Made by a program: the position numbers and the translations under genes
Shown: positions 18,935 to 28,699 of the stretch, piece after piece
Layout: the number at the start of each line of letters is the position of its first letter
Numbering within the stretch: position 1 is the first letter of the stretch
Notes under the pieces: model-generated
Told to the model about the DNA's origin: nothing
What the model saw: only the letters and a program-made list of their open reading frames with translations
Database searches by the model: none
NCBI GenBank assembly: GCA_002694885.1
Contig: NZNM01000149.1
Coordinates: 1-64,000 of the forward strand
Source: Opitutaceae bacterium
GTDB lineage: Bacteria > Verrucomicrobiota > Verrucomicrobiia > Opitutales > Opitutaceae
Direction: 5' to 3'
DNA: 64,000 nucleotides

Positions 18935-19198
18935 TATCGAATGTTGGAGGCGGATGAATCCCATAGGTAATCGGGAATTCCATTTGGGCAGTTCAAAACT
19001 GCCGAGATTGAGGTAAAGTAAGTCAAGGGAGCGAAAATCCATACTCTTAAGTGAGTGTCTCTAAGGTCGACGTGGTTTTTGCCGAATCTATGGGTAGTCT
19101 TAAGGCTAGTCTGATAGCGCGATTAATCGACGCGGAATTCGGGTTTGTCGAGGGGCGGTTTATAAATTTAGCGACGCATTTATCCACTTCAGCGCCTC

Positions 19199-22100
19199 AT
19201 GGAATCTACAGGCCCAAATTTTAAAGAGATCTTTCAAAAGTCTCCCTCTGCACAGATCATCGCCAAAGCCGGGCGGGTTCAATTGGCCAATCGAGCCGCC
19301 AGTGAACTGCTAGCGAATTCATCCGATCCGGAATCCCTATCGGATACGCCTTTGGAGGCCTATTTCAAAAACTTGGGGAACTCGCTGGAAGGCTCCAGCG
19401 GTGTAGCCACCCTCCCGCTTGCCTCGCCATCAGAGAAAGGTCCCCAATCGTGCGAAGTCTTGAAAGCGTCAATAGGCGAAGGCGAATCGGTTTGGATGCT
19501 GCATCCAACAGGATTGGCTCCGACTGAATACGAGTCCGCTCTTTCGGGAGCATTGGATCGATCGACTGATGGTATAATCTGCCTTGTTCTAAGCGAAGGC
19601 TCGGGTGTGGAAGACAAAAGCTGGCGCATACGATTCATAAATCGAGCGGCAAGAAACCTTCTGGGAATATCCGCCTCTAGCGTTCAGGGAAAGGCGTTGG
19701 ACCAACTGTGCCCGAATTTCGAGGACTTGGCATTGGAGCAGTTTTTAGAAAATGCGACTACGGAGCCAAAGGCTGCATCGCGTGAATCGACCTTCAGTTT
19801 AGAGGGAGAGTCTAAGACGGTTGTGCTCTCGACTAGGAACGCGAGTGAAAAGGAAACTATTTTAGTCATTGAAGACGTAACTCGGGCTCGCCGCATCGAG
19901 AAGGAGTTAGAAAGCAGCTCAAACGAGCTCGAGCGTTTGAGCTCGCAAGTTCCTGGGGTCTACTTCCACCTGGAAATCAATCACGAGGGAGAACCTTCGT
20001 TCCCTTTCATTAGTGAAAAGATTAAAGATCTGTTGGGAGTTGAGGCTAATGACGTGATGCAAGACGCGTCAATCGCCATAGGCGCGGTTTTCGTCGAGGA
20101 TCTTGAACGCGTTTACGAGAGTCTGGAGGTTTCATCCAAGCACTTAAACCCGCTTTATCTCGAGTATCGTGTCAATGGGCCAAACGGAAAGCAGAAGTGG
20201 GTTTCTACCAAAGCTATACCCGAAAAGCTTCAGGACGGTTCCACGATCTGGTATGGAATTTTTGAAGACGTTACGCTTCGGAAGGAGTCTGAAGAGCGTC
20301 TGCGAATGGTGTCAGCCGCAGTGCAAGTTTCTAGCGACTTCATCTTGATGATGAATCTAGAAAGCCAAGGGGTTTATCACAACAATTCTTTTGTCAGCGT
20401 TCTTGGATACGACTCGATTGATCAGCTGAACAATTCGGGTGGCGCCGCAGTATTATTCGAGGATTCGGCGATCTTTGAGAAAATCGTTCAGGAAACGCAG
20501 GAATACGGGCACTGGCAGGGAGATGTCCAGATGACAACTGAATCCAGCCGCGTGTTGGACGTCTATTTCCGTACAGTGGCGGTTCGAGACGAGAAGGGCC
20601 GCATCACTACCATAGTAGCCACCGGAACGGATGTTACCCATAGTAAGCGCAGGCAAAACTTCTTCAAACGCTACAATTCGGTTCTCAAAGCTCAATCGGA
20701 AGCGTCTACTGATGGTATCCTCGTCGTGAACGAGCGAGGAATCGTTTCGAACTACAATAAGCGCTTCCACGAGATCTGGTCACTATCGCCAAGCGTGATG
20801 GATGGAGGGGATCCCGGTAAGATTTGGGAAATGGCTTCTCAACTTATGCCAGAGCCACAGGCTTTCCTAGAAAAGGCCCATTCGATTTCGGCGAGCGAAA
20901 CCGAGACCATCAAAGACGTTTTGGAGCTTGTGGATGGCCGCATATTTGAGCAAGCGTCATTCCCGATCTGTTCGCCGTTGGGCGAGTCTTACGGCCGGGT
21001 TTGGTTCTTTCACGAAATCACTGAACAGAAGCGCTCCGAGGAAAAACTGCGGGCCGCCATGCTGGAAGCGGAAGAGGCGAACAAGTCCAAGAGCTATTTC
21101 CTTGCCAACATGAGTCACGAGATTCGCACGCCGATGAATGGCATTATCGGAATGACAGGTCTCGTTAGCGATACGGATCTAACTCAGGAGCAGCGTGAAT
21201 GCGTGGATACGACCCGGGCAAGCAGTGAAGCCTTGCTTGTAGTTATCAATGACATACTTGATTTCTCGAAGATCGAGTCCGGAAAGCTGGAGCTGGAAAG
21301 CATCCTTTTCGATCTAAGGGATTGTGTAGAAGAAGCCGTTGATACCTTAGCCCTACAAGCTACAGAAAAGGGGCTGGATATTGCCTACGTTATCGATAGC
21401 GGCATTGAAACATCTCTTCTCGGCGACCCAACACGATTACGGCAGGTGATCGTAAACTTAGTAGGCAATGCGGTGAAGTTCACCTCGAAGGGTGGCGTCT
21501 GCATAAAAGTTGGGAAGGTCGAGGAGGACGATAGCCAACTGAAGGCCCAGTTCTCAATCCAGGACACGGGCATAGGCATCCCGGAAGATCGGGTTGGCAG
21601 GTTGTTTGAATCCTTCAGCCAGGTAGATGCGTCGACTACCCGGAAATACGGCGGCACGGGACTAGGACTTTCGATTAGCAAGAATCTTGTGGAACTGATG
21701 GGCGGTACCATGTGGGTGGAAAGCATCATCACTGAGGGCTCCACTTTTCATTTTACGGTGTCATTCAGCAAGTCTGCGATTGGCGGGCTAACGTCCGAGG
21801 TTGTGAATGTAGACGATTTTTCGGGCAAAAAAGCCTTGGTAATCGAACACAAGGAATTCAGCCGAGCGTCTCTAAGCAGCCAAATAGAATCCGTTGGCGC
21901 CATTCCCGTTCCCCTCGAGTCGGTTGCTAGTATTGAAGAAGTAGATATAGATCCCAAAGAATTGATTTTGGCTTTTATTGAGTCGGGAATTGATGGATTA
22001 AGTGGGGACGAGGCGATCGAAGCCGTACGAAAACAGTGCGGAGTAGCTGAACTCCCAGTGGTGCTTTGCGGACCATTGGGATCTGTTCACACAAGTGGAG

Positions 22101-22633
22101 ACCAGCCAGGAAAGGTGATGTCCCAGCTTAAGCCTAGCAAGCTAGCTAGCACTAAGCGGCATATGCTCGAGTCAGTTGGCAAGGTTGAGCGAACTGTGAA
22201 GAAAGCCGAAAAGTCTACAGAGAAACTAGGCGAAAGAATGCCTATGTCCATTCTTCTGGCGGAGGACAATCTTGTGAACCAAAAGGTGGCGACGCGTCTT
22301 TTCAAGAAACTGGGATACAAGATAGACGTGGCTAATAATGGTTTGGAAGTCATTAAATCTTTGGAGGAGGGCGCTTACGATCTCATTTTCATGGATATTC
22401 AAATGCCAGAGATGGATGGTCTCGAGGCGACGCGCCAGGTCATCGCCAAGTGGGGTGAAGAGCGGCCACGCATTATAGCGTTGACGGCGAATGCCATGAA
22501 AGAAGACAGAGAGAAGTGCTATGAAGCGGGAATGGATGACTATCTGACAAAGCCGTTTAAACCTGTTGAGCTGGAAGATGCGATTGCGAAAACCTACGAA
22601 AAGAAGTCATCCGAAGACGCTCCTGTCTCGTAG
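19199..22633 (+). CDS. Multi-PAS hybrid sensor histidine kinase/response regulator
   Basis: A 1144-residue cytosolic hybrid kinase without membrane segments. About four or five PAS domains fill residues 1-620; one is marked by NRAARNLLGISASSVQG and another by the PAC-like WYGIFEDVTLRKESE. The HisKA domain has the phospho-acceptor His in ANMSHEIRTPMNG, near residue 640. The HATPase carries GNAVKFT (N), QDTGIGIPEDR (G1), SQVDASTTRKYGGTGLGLSI (F and G2). A degenerate receiver (about 870-970) has no acceptor Asp. The C-terminal receiver has the Asp in FMDIQMPEMDG, near residue 1066, and the TKPFKP loop. Its input signal is unknown. No output gene is adjacent. Confidence 0.92.
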   Translation: MESTGPNFKEIFQKSPSAQIIAKAGRVQLANRAASELLANSSDPESLSDTPLEAYFKNLGNSLEGSSGVATLPLASPSEKGPQSCEVLKASIGEGESVWMLHPTGLAPTEYESALSGALDRSTDGIICLVLSEGSGVEDKSWRIRFINRAARNLLGISASSVQGKALDQLCPNFEDLALEQFLENATTEPKAASRESTFSLEGESKTVVLSTRNASEKETILVIEDVTRARRIEKELESSSNELERLSSQVPGVYFHLEINHEGEPSFPFISEKIKDLLGVEANDVMQDASIAIGAVFVEDLERVYESLEVSSKHLNPLYLEYRVNGPNGKQKWVSTKAIPEKLQDGSTIWYGIFEDVTLRKESEERLRMVSAAVQVSSDFILMMNLESQGVYHNNSFVSVLGYDSIDQLNNSGGAAVLFEDSAIFEKIVQETQEYGHWQGDVQMTTESSRVLDVYFRTVAVRDEKGRITTIVATGTDVTHSKRRQNFFKRYNSVLKAQSEASTDGILVVNERGIVSNYNKRFHEIWSLSPSVMDGGDPGKIWEMASQLMPEPQAFLEKAHSISASETETIKDVLELVDGRIFEQASFPICSPLGESYGRVWFFHEITEQKRSEEKLRAAMLEAEEANKSKSYFLANMSHEIRTPMNGIIGMTGLVSDTDLTQEQRECVDTTRASSEALLVVINDILDFSKIESGKLELESILFDLRDCVEEAVDTLALQATEKGLDIAYVIDSGIETSLLGDPTRLRQVIVNLVGNAVKFTSKGGVCIKVGKVEEDDSQLKAQFSIQDTGIGIPEDRVGRLFESFSQVDASTTRKYGGTGLGLSISKNLVELMGGTMWVESIITEGSTFHFTVSFSKSAIGGLTSEVVNVDDFSGKKALVIEHKEFSRASLSSQIESVGAIPVPLESVASIEEVDIDPKELILAFIESGIDGLSGDEAIEAVRKQCGVAELPVVLCGPLGSVHTSGDQPGKVMSQLKPSKLASTKRHMLESVGKVERTVKKAEKSTEKLGERMPMSILLAEDNLVNQKVATRLFKKLGYKIDVANNGLEVIKSLEEGAYDLIFMDIQMPEMDGLEATRQVIAKWGEERPRIIALTANAMKEDREKCYEAGMDDYLTKPFKPVELEDAIAKTYEKKSSEDAPVS

Positions 22634-22744
22634 TCGATAGGCAGTTCGGAATCATAGCGCTCAGGTATTTCGAGTTTGATGAGCATAAAGATCTAGGCTT
22701 GCATGTAGACCGTCTATTTGCGAAATCGCAGGGGCTGCTGCTTC

Positions 22745-24742
22745 ATGCCAAACCTCTTCGCCAACGATTGTTCAGACCGCGAATTTGAAACTTTCTGCTC
22801 GTATCAGGATTTTGTTGAACGAAACGAGGTAGTCAGTGTGCCTCGGACGGAGAATCCAGACGTATCCATAATTATCCCACTTCGCAACTCTCCTGAGTTT
22901 TTACTAAATTCAATTGGCGCCCTGTCGCGTGGCGAAGCGAAAGGCATCGAGGCAATCGTCGTCGCGGAAAAACGTGATCTTCAAAACTACTCGAAGCTAG
23001 AGTCTCTTGTGGAAGGGGTCTGTTTTTGCCGAGTAGATGAGATCGCGTCGATGTCTCAAGCGTGGAATGAAGGGGCGAGCCAGGCTCGCTCGCCATTCCT
23101 GCTTTTCATGAAAGAAGATGCTCGATTGCTGGAAGGGTCCTTGGAAGCTCTAGTGCTCAGTTTTCCAAAGCTTGAGGGGGTGGGCGCCGTAGGAGGAATG
23201 CATCTCGATTCTGAAGAGGAATTGATAGAGGCGGGAGGTTTGCTTTTCAATTCGGGGCATTGCCGGTCATTCGGTCGAGGCTGGAATCCCGATGATTTTC
23301 GCGTCCAATACCGGCGAGAAGTGGCCTATTGCTCGGGGGCCGCTTTACTCGTCAAGCGAACGGTATTTGAAGAAGCCGGGGGATTCGATCTATTGTATTC
23401 AGACGAATACTACGAGGATGTAGATCTCTGCCTCCGAATCGCTGATACCGGGAATCGAGTTGTCTACGATCCGGAATTTCGGATTCAACGACATTTGGAG
23501 TACAGGTATGACTGGAGCCGATGCGCCCAACTGCTGGAGTCCAATCGCAACGTTCTTTTGCGACATCGCGAAGCTAGTTTAGGATCGCTCCCATCGGAGA
23601 GCGCGTATCCAGTCGAAGTATTCTTTGAAAAAGCTCAGGGCAAAAGAATTCTATGGATCGAAGATGCTCCACCTTTTTCCCACATGGGAGCGGGTTTCCC
23701 AAGGACGCGAGCCATGCTAGACGCGCTCATTGAATTGGGGCATTCGGTTACGCTGCTACCAACATTTTGGACGAAAAGCGATTATGCGGATGTCTATCGG
23801 GACACTCCGAGGGAAGTGGAGGTTGCGTTGGGAATAGGGAATGAAGGCTTCTCTGATTTCTGGCAAAAGCGAAAAGATCACTACGATGCAGTCATTATTT
23901 CCCGTCCAAACAATTTGAATTCCCTTGGTTCGGTAGTGTTCGATTCCAAACGATCACGACCCTACCTCAAAGTCATATACGATGCTGAGGCGATTTTCGC
24001 GAATCGCGAGATTAACGAACGTCGATTGCAAGGAATGCCTCTTTCAATAGGCGAGGAGAAGGCGCTTCTGCAAAAAGAGTTGGGGGCCGCTATTGATTCG
24101 GATAGCGTGTTTGCCATTTCTGAAACGGAGCGAGCTCAGCTTGAAGATTTGGGATTCCCGCGAATACGGATGCTTAGGCACTATTCAGAAATTAGATTGT
24201 CTCCACGCGGCTTCAACGATCGTAGTGGGATCCTTTTTGTGGGAGCCGTTCACTCTGACGATGCGCCGAATGCAGTTGGATTGATCGACTTTATTGAAAA
24301 CTCGCTACCTCTGATACGACAGCGATCGAAAGAGAACATAACTCTGTACTGTATGGGCAAATACAATTCTGAGAATTTGCTGAAATACGCGACCGACACC
24401 GAAAGGTTTTTGGGATTCGTGGAGAACTTGGATGAATGGTACAATAGATGCCGAATCTTTATTGCCCCGGCGCAGCTTGCCGCAGGCATACCGCTGAAAA
24501 TCATCGAAGCGGCCTCGCGGGGAATTCCTGTTGTTGGCTCTCGTTTAGCCCAAAAACAGCTAGAGTGGGGACCTGAAGAGATGTTGTCGGGAGATTCTGG
24601 GTATAATTTTGCAGAAGCCTGTCTAAAGCTTTATAATGATGAGAATCTCTGGAGTTGCTTGCGGCGCAATGCTATGGATCGAGTAAAACGAGACTACAGC
24701 CACCAAAGCATTGTCGATGCTTTGCGAAGCGTTCTTGGATAG
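22745..24742 (+). CDS. Fused glycosyltransferase: GT2 domain plus GT4-like domain
   Basis: A 665-residue cytosolic protein with two transferase domains. The N-terminal GT2-type domain (about 35-270) shows VSIIIPLRNS, AVGGMHLDSE, CSGAALLVKR and the YYEDVDLCLR motif of the catalytic base. The C-terminal part (about 295-665) is a GT4-like GT-B fold, with ILWIEDAPPF at its start and GIPLKIIEAASRGIPVVG as the nucleotide-sugar motif. Such double enzymes build cell-surface polysaccharides. The ATG at 22745 is chosen over the TTG at 22718. A strong terminator follows 41 bases after the stop codon. The acceptor is unknown; sugar-related genes lie on both sides. Confidence 0.82.
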   Translation: MPNLFANDCSDREFETFCSYQDFVERNEVVSVPRTENPDVSIIIPLRNSPEFLLNSIGALSRGEAKGIEAIVVAEKRDLQNYSKLESLVEGVCFCRVDEIASMSQAWNEGASQARSPFLLFMKEDARLLEGSLEALVLSFPKLEGVGAVGGMHLDSEEELIEAGGLLFNSGHCRSFGRGWNPDDFRVQYRREVAYCSGAALLVKRTVFEEAGGFDLLYSDEYYEDVDLCLRIADTGNRVVYDPEFRIQRHLEYRYDWSRCAQLLESNRNVLLRHREASLGSLPSESAYPVEVFFEKAQGKRILWIEDAPPFSHMGAGFPRTRAMLDALIELGHSVTLLPTFWTKSDYADVYRDTPREVEVALGIGNEGFSDFWQKRKDHYDAVIISRPNNLNSLGSVVFDSKRSRPYLKVIYDAEAIFANREINERRLQGMPLSIGEEKALLQKELGAAIDSDSVFAISETERAQLEDLGFPRIRMLRHYSEIRLSPRGFNDRSGILFVGAVHSDDAPNAVGLIDFIENSLPLIRQRSKENITLYCMGKYNSENLLKYATDTERFLGFVENLDEWYNRCRIFIAPAQLAAGIPLKIIEAASRGIPVVGSRLAQKQLEWGPEEMLSGDSGYNFAEACLKLYNDENLWSCLRRNAMDRVKRDYSHQSIVDALRSVLG

Positions 24743-24783
24743 CTAGTTTAGCGTCAGAGAAGTTCTTGGCCTAAATTGGGATC

Positions 24784-24806
24784 GCGGGCGGCTCGCCCGC
24801 TTTTTT
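24784..24806 (+). terminator. Rho-independent terminator after the GT2-GT4 gene
   Basis: A perfect 7-bp stem GCGGGCG/CGCCCGC (24784-24790 and 24794-24800) with a 3-base loop, followed by six T (24801-24806). This fits a strong terminator for rightward transcription from the glycosyltransferase gene. Confidence 0.85.
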
Positions 24807-24813
24807 GAGGAGA

Positions 24814-24869
24814 ACTAGTTCGTCTAGTATGGGATTGGGCGAGACGCCCAATCCAGCACGCGAGACGCG
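24814..24869. repeat. Cluster of three short palindromes
   Basis: Three perfect inverted repeats follow the terminator: ACTAG/CTAGT at 24814-24828, GATTGGGCG/CGCCCAATC with a 3-base AGA loop at 24833-24853, and CGCG-AGA-CGCG at 24859-24869. They sit between the terminator of the glycosyltransferase gene and the 3' end of the broken HDOD gene. They may be relics of REP-like elements; no T-tract supports a second terminator. Confidence 0.5.
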
Positions 24870-24890
24870 CGCGCTCCCCGAGCTCCCGCA

Positions 24891-26068
24891 TTAATCGAGC
24901 TCTTTGACGTAGTCCAAGGGCAATCCCACTTTTTCCGCTACCTCGGGAATCAACTCATCCCCGTAGCAGAACGGCACCTCGAATTTCACGTGAGCAGCGC
25001 AGCTCGCAAAATGGAGAAGCGTGATGTAGCAAAATTCGTTGGTTGCGAAACCAGTGGGCTCATGATGCCATGCAGTGGCTCTCACAATGTTTTCCGGCAA
25101 TCCCCACATCGCGAAGAGAAACGCCCCAATCGATGCGTGATCGCATTTGTAGATTGCTTGTTCCAAGTGCCATAACGGACGATTGTTTTCGATAGATCGA
25201 CGTAGTCTTCATCCTTGTTGGCAAGGAGGACAAGCTTGCCCAAATCATGTAGCAACGTGATGCTCGAAAGGGATTGAGCTTGCTTGGCGGAAACTCCGAA
25301 TTGACGCATTTGGGATCCGCATTGGCTGGTCTCTACGCAATGCTTAAGGACGCCATTAGCGATTTCCTGCATTCCCGGAGATAGCTCGAGCTGCTTCTTG
25401 GCTAGTTCGGTGATGGCCAGATTGCGCACGTAGTCCATGCGAAGCATTTGGATTGCCTGCTCTATGGTGTCCACGTGGCCGCCAGCTCCCAAGAAAGCGG
25501 TGTTGGCTACTTGTAGAGTAGTCGCTACGGCGGTGTGGTGCTTGGAGATAGCTGGTATGAGATCTTCCAGGGAGCAATTCGGATTGTCCGTAGTCTTGAG
25601 CAGCTCCTGCATGGGCTGCGTGTTTATGTGCAGCTCCTTCGTATCTCTTACAATCTCTACGACTTCCTTTTTCCGAATGCGCAACTGAGTGCGAAGGACG
25701 ATGCTGACAGATCAGAGGAGCTCGCTCGGCTTGATGGGGGACTCAAGATACATGTGGGCTAGTCCCGTACCCGTTTGAACACTAGATTTGTCAGAGGGAT
25801 CGATCAGGAGGACGCGCAGCGCGTTTGGATATTCGCGTTTGGCGGTCGAGAGGAGAAGATCTCCTGGATCTCCCGGAAGATTTAACTTGGTGACTATGAT
25901 ATCGGCTATTGATTCATCGAGCTGGTCAAGGGCTTCGTTGCTGTCCCGGGCAGTGCGCACATCCCAGCCTTCCCTCGCAGTCAAATCGTTTGAGCTGAAC
26001 GACTGGGCGAATTTGGAGTCGTCGTCTACCACTAGCAGATTAATTGCTCTCTTAGTCGTTGAAGTCAT
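24891..26068 (-). pseudogene. Broken response regulator-HDOD protein
   Basis: Read from ATG 26068, a receiver domain (LLVVDDDSKFAQ, then YLESPIKPSELL) ends at a TGA at 25712-25714. The same frame continues with RTQLRIRKKEVVEIV and an HDOD domain (VATTLQVANTAFLG, LLHDLGKLVLL). Near 25170 the frame changes by one base and the domain continues as HLEQAIYKCDHASIGAFL, GLPENIV and TAWHHEP to a stop at 24891. Together these give one normal RR-HDOD protein of about 390 residues, a family used in two-component and cyclic-di-GMP-linked regulation. The acceptor Asp is replaced by Lys (IIVTKLNLPG). Two lesions make a pseudogene likely; sequencing error could explain one or both. Confidence 0.8.
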
Positions 26069-26270
26069 TATGCCGTATCTGTGGGGATACGAGAAGCCCT
26101 GTGGGGGACTTCCTCATATGGTTATATCGAGCGGATCTGGGGCAACCAGAGAACAAAAGCCAGATAAACCTGGCATAATTAGAATACATGCCGGTTTGAC
26201 AATAAATTGACTACTGGCGCGCTCGGTTCCGTTGATTTGCTTGTCTTTCTCTTTCTAGGCTTAGCGAGCG

Positions 26271-27467
26271 TTAATCTTTGAGAAAGCGGGCTATCCAATC
26301 TGAAATCCGTCTGCCCAGTTGGGCTTTGCTCATAAGGTCAAGTGCCTCGACTCCCGAGGCGGATACGAAGCTCGCCTGGTTCGTATCTTCCCCGAAAACA
26401 GCTCCCCCACCAACGTCGTTGGCGACGACGAGATCGCAGCCTTTGGACGCCCGCTTAGATTTCGCGTTGTCTATCAGATTTTCAGTTTCGGCGGCAAAGC
26501 TTACGACCACTCTTGGGCGTTCGTCGCTTGGCAAATTTCCTACCGATGCAACGATGTCAGGATTCTCGGCGAATTCCAAACTAAGCCCTTCGCTCTTTGT
26601 GATTTTACGCTCAGATTGGTTGGCTACCTTGAAGTCGCAAACCGCGGCGCAAGCCACGAAAATATCCGCGGGTAGCATACCCTTGACGGCTAGGCTCATT
26701 TCTTCCGCTGATTCGACCGCTTTAACTTCGAGATTGGGGTGCGAGTCGGGCGATGAGCAATTCGCCCCTGCCACCAAGGATACTTGGGCTCCCGCTTTAG
26801 CAAGCGCCAAGGCAATGGCGTTTCCTTGTTTGCCCGACGAAAAATTGCTTATGTATCTGACCGTGTCGATCCGCTCAATGGTGCCTCCTGTCGTGACGAT
26901 CGCGCGTTCGCCATCCAGAGTGTGAGCTATTTCGAAATGCTCGATTACGGATTCGAATATGGCCTGTGGCTCAGCCATTTTTCCGATTCCGACTTCGCCG
27001 CAGGCGAGTTCATCTACTTGCGGTGGAACGATTGTAGCTCCATCCGCTCCAGCCATTTCTAAATTCCGTTGGAACGCGGGATTCTCCCACATTTCCACAT
27101 TCATGCTGGGGGCAAGTATCACTGGCTTGTTTTTGGCAAGCATGACGGTTGTAGCCAAATCATCTCCTTCGCCCCCAACCATTTTCGCGATAAAATCAGC
27201 GGTGGCTGGAGCGGCTACGATGAGATCCGTGTTTCTGGAAAGCTCGATATGATTCATCTGGAACGCGTCGTCGCCCCACATTTCCAAGTGGGCTTTCCGG
27301 CCGGTTAGCGTTTCTACAGATAGCTGGGTTACGAATTCCTTGCCTCCTTTTGTCAGCACAGCTTCCACAACGGCTCCGGCTTTGGTCAATAGCCGTATCA
27401 GCTCCAGAGATTTGTAGGCTGCGATGCTTCCGGTGATGATTAAGAGAATGCGTTTACCCGCGAGCAT
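26271..27467 (-). CDS. coaBC: Bifunctional phosphopantothenoylcysteine decarboxylase/phosphopantothenate-cysteine ligase
   Basis: A 398-residue protein of coenzyme A synthesis. The N-terminal FMN-dependent CoaC domain shows ITGSIAAYKSLELIR, the His motif near NHIELSRNTD, APAMN-like APSMNVEMW, and the Cys-bearing CGEVGIGKMAEP lid. The CoaB ligase domain starts around 185, with ITTGGTIERIDTVRYISNFSSGKQG and the CTP site VACAAVCDF. Together they convert 4'-phosphopantothenate to 4'-phosphopantetheine. An in-frame TTG at 27476 would add three residues; the ATG at 27467 is preferred. The last residue of the ligase tail is complete. Confidence 0.94.
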   Translation of the reverse strand: MLAGKRILLIITGSIAAYKSLELIRLLTKAGAVVEAVLTKGGKEFVTQLSVETLTGRKAHLEMWGDDAFQMNHIELSRNTDLIVAAPATADFIAKMVGGEGDDLATTVMLAKNKPVILAPSMNVEMWENPAFQRNLEMAGADGATIVPPQVDELACGEVGIGKMAEPQAIFESVIEHFEIAHTLDGERAIVTTGGTIERIDTVRYISNFSSGKQGNAIALALAKAGAQVSLVAGANCSSPDSHPNLEVKAVESAEEMSLAVKGMLPADIFVACAAVCDFKVANQSERKITKSEGLSLEFAENPDIVASVGNLPSDERPRVVVSFAAETENLIDNAKSKRASKGCDLVVANDVGGGAVFGEDTNQASFVSASGVEALDLMSKAQLGRRISDWIARFLKD

Positions 27468-27548
27468 GGGAATCAAGTGGGGGTATGTTTATAGAATTCC
27501 TGCTTAGGGCAAGCGCCGAACGGGGCCATTTATTTTCCTGATTCCATA

Positions 27549-28613
27549 CTACCCGCTACGGCTACTTGCGAAATCGAACTGCAATTGCCGGGACGAGGTT
27601 CGGGTTTCTCCCGCAAATCGCACGCCTATGCCGATCAACCGCACGGGAAGCGCTTTACGTCCAAAAGCCTCCTGGCAAAGCATTTCCGCGTTTTTTCGGG
27701 AAATCTTGAGTCCGGATCGCTCGATCGTCGTTCGGGTAAAGTCGGCGAATTTCAGTTTAACGAAAAGCTTGGCTATTTGCCTGTCGGATTTTAGCCGCAG
27801 AATGTCCTCCTCCAGTTCTGCGAATAGGGTCTCGATTTTCGATAGGCAGGCTTCGAGTGTATCCAGATTAGCTGGGAATGTTCGTTCGACGCTAATGGAT
27901 TTTCGTATCCGATCAGATACTACTGGACGATCGTCAATGCCTCGGCAAAGATTATAGAGCTCGCTCCCGAATTTACCGAATATATGAGCAAGTTGCAAAG
28001 CGGTGAAAGCTTGCAGATCGCCGCAAGTATCGATCCCCTTGGAATGCAATTTCTCTTCAGATTTTTTGCCGATTCCCCAAATTTTTGATACTGGCAGATC
28101 CGACATGAAACCGTCGATTTCGGATGCCAGAATTTGAAATAGGCCGTCCGGCTTCTTCCAATCGCTGGCTATCTTGGCGAGCATCTTATTGGGAGCGACG
28201 CCAGCGGAAGCTACCAACCCGAGCTCACGCCGGATTTGCTTCTTGATTTGAAAAGCGATTTCCTTCGCGTCCTCTTTTCGGCTAGAAACGTCGAGAAAAG
28301 CCTCATCCAGAGAGAGTGGTTCGATGAGATCGGTGTAGCGCTCGAAAATTTTGCGAATGCGTAGCGATTCCCGGCGATACGCGTCGAAACGGACGGGAAG
28401 GATAACAAGATGCGGGCACTTTTTTAGGGCCATGAAGTTCGGCATAGCTGAACGAACGCCGAAACGGCGGGCTTCGTAGTTGCAAGTGGTCAAAACCCCT
28501 CGTAAGCTCCTTCCTCCTACGGCAACGGGTTCTGGGCGCAGGGAAGGGTTGTCGCGAACTTCGATCGCAGCATAGAAGCAATCCATGTCTATATGAATAA
28601 TTTTCCGTTCCAT
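27549..28613 (-). CDS. dinB: DNA polymerase IV (Y family)
   Basis: A 354-residue Y-family translesion polymerase. Motif HIDMDCFYAAIEVRDNP carries the first catalytic Asp, and SLDEAFLDVSS carries the second Asp/Glu pair. The helix-hairpin-helix region (KIWGIGKKSEEKL) and the little-finger domain (SVERTFPANL) follow. It bypasses damaged template bases at low fidelity. The ATG at 28613 gives the canonical start MERKIIHIDMD; an ATG four codons upstream (28625) is also possible. The gene is divergent from the TrmH-family gene, with about 75-90 bases between them. Confidence 0.93.
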   Translation of the reverse strand: MERKIIHIDMDCFYAAIEVRDNPSLRPEPVAVGGRSLRGVLTTCNYEARRFGVRSAMPNFMALKKCPHLVILPVRFDAYRRESLRIRKIFERYTDLIEPLSLDEAFLDVSSRKEDAKEIAFQIKKQIRRELGLVASAGVAPNKMLAKIASDWKKPDGLFQILASEIDGFMSDLPVSKIWGIGKKSEEKLHSKGIDTCGDLQAFTALQLAHIFGKFGSELYNLCRGIDDRPVVSDRIRKSISVERTFPANLDTLEACLSKIETLFAELEEDILRLKSDRQIAKLFVKLKFADFTRTTIERSGLKISRKNAEMLCQEAFGRKALPVRLIGIGVRFAGETRTSSRQLQFDFASSRSG

Positions 28614-28699
28614 GTTCCCCAGCATGAAAATAATGCCTGGCTTCGCCTCCCTCTATTTTCGATGGACAAGCTAATCAGCCCTACATTTATGAGAGTTTG

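Noticed and set aside
18935-19198. Promoter-like TATAAA at 19161-19166 before the hybrid kinase
   Set aside because: The upstream hexamer at 17 bases (TTCGGG) is a poor -35 match, so the promoter is not called.
25082-25684. Separate HDOD gene and a separate 91-residue gene downstream of it
   Set aside because: Their sequences are two parts of one HDOD domain in different frames, so they are treated as one broken gene with the receiver upstream.
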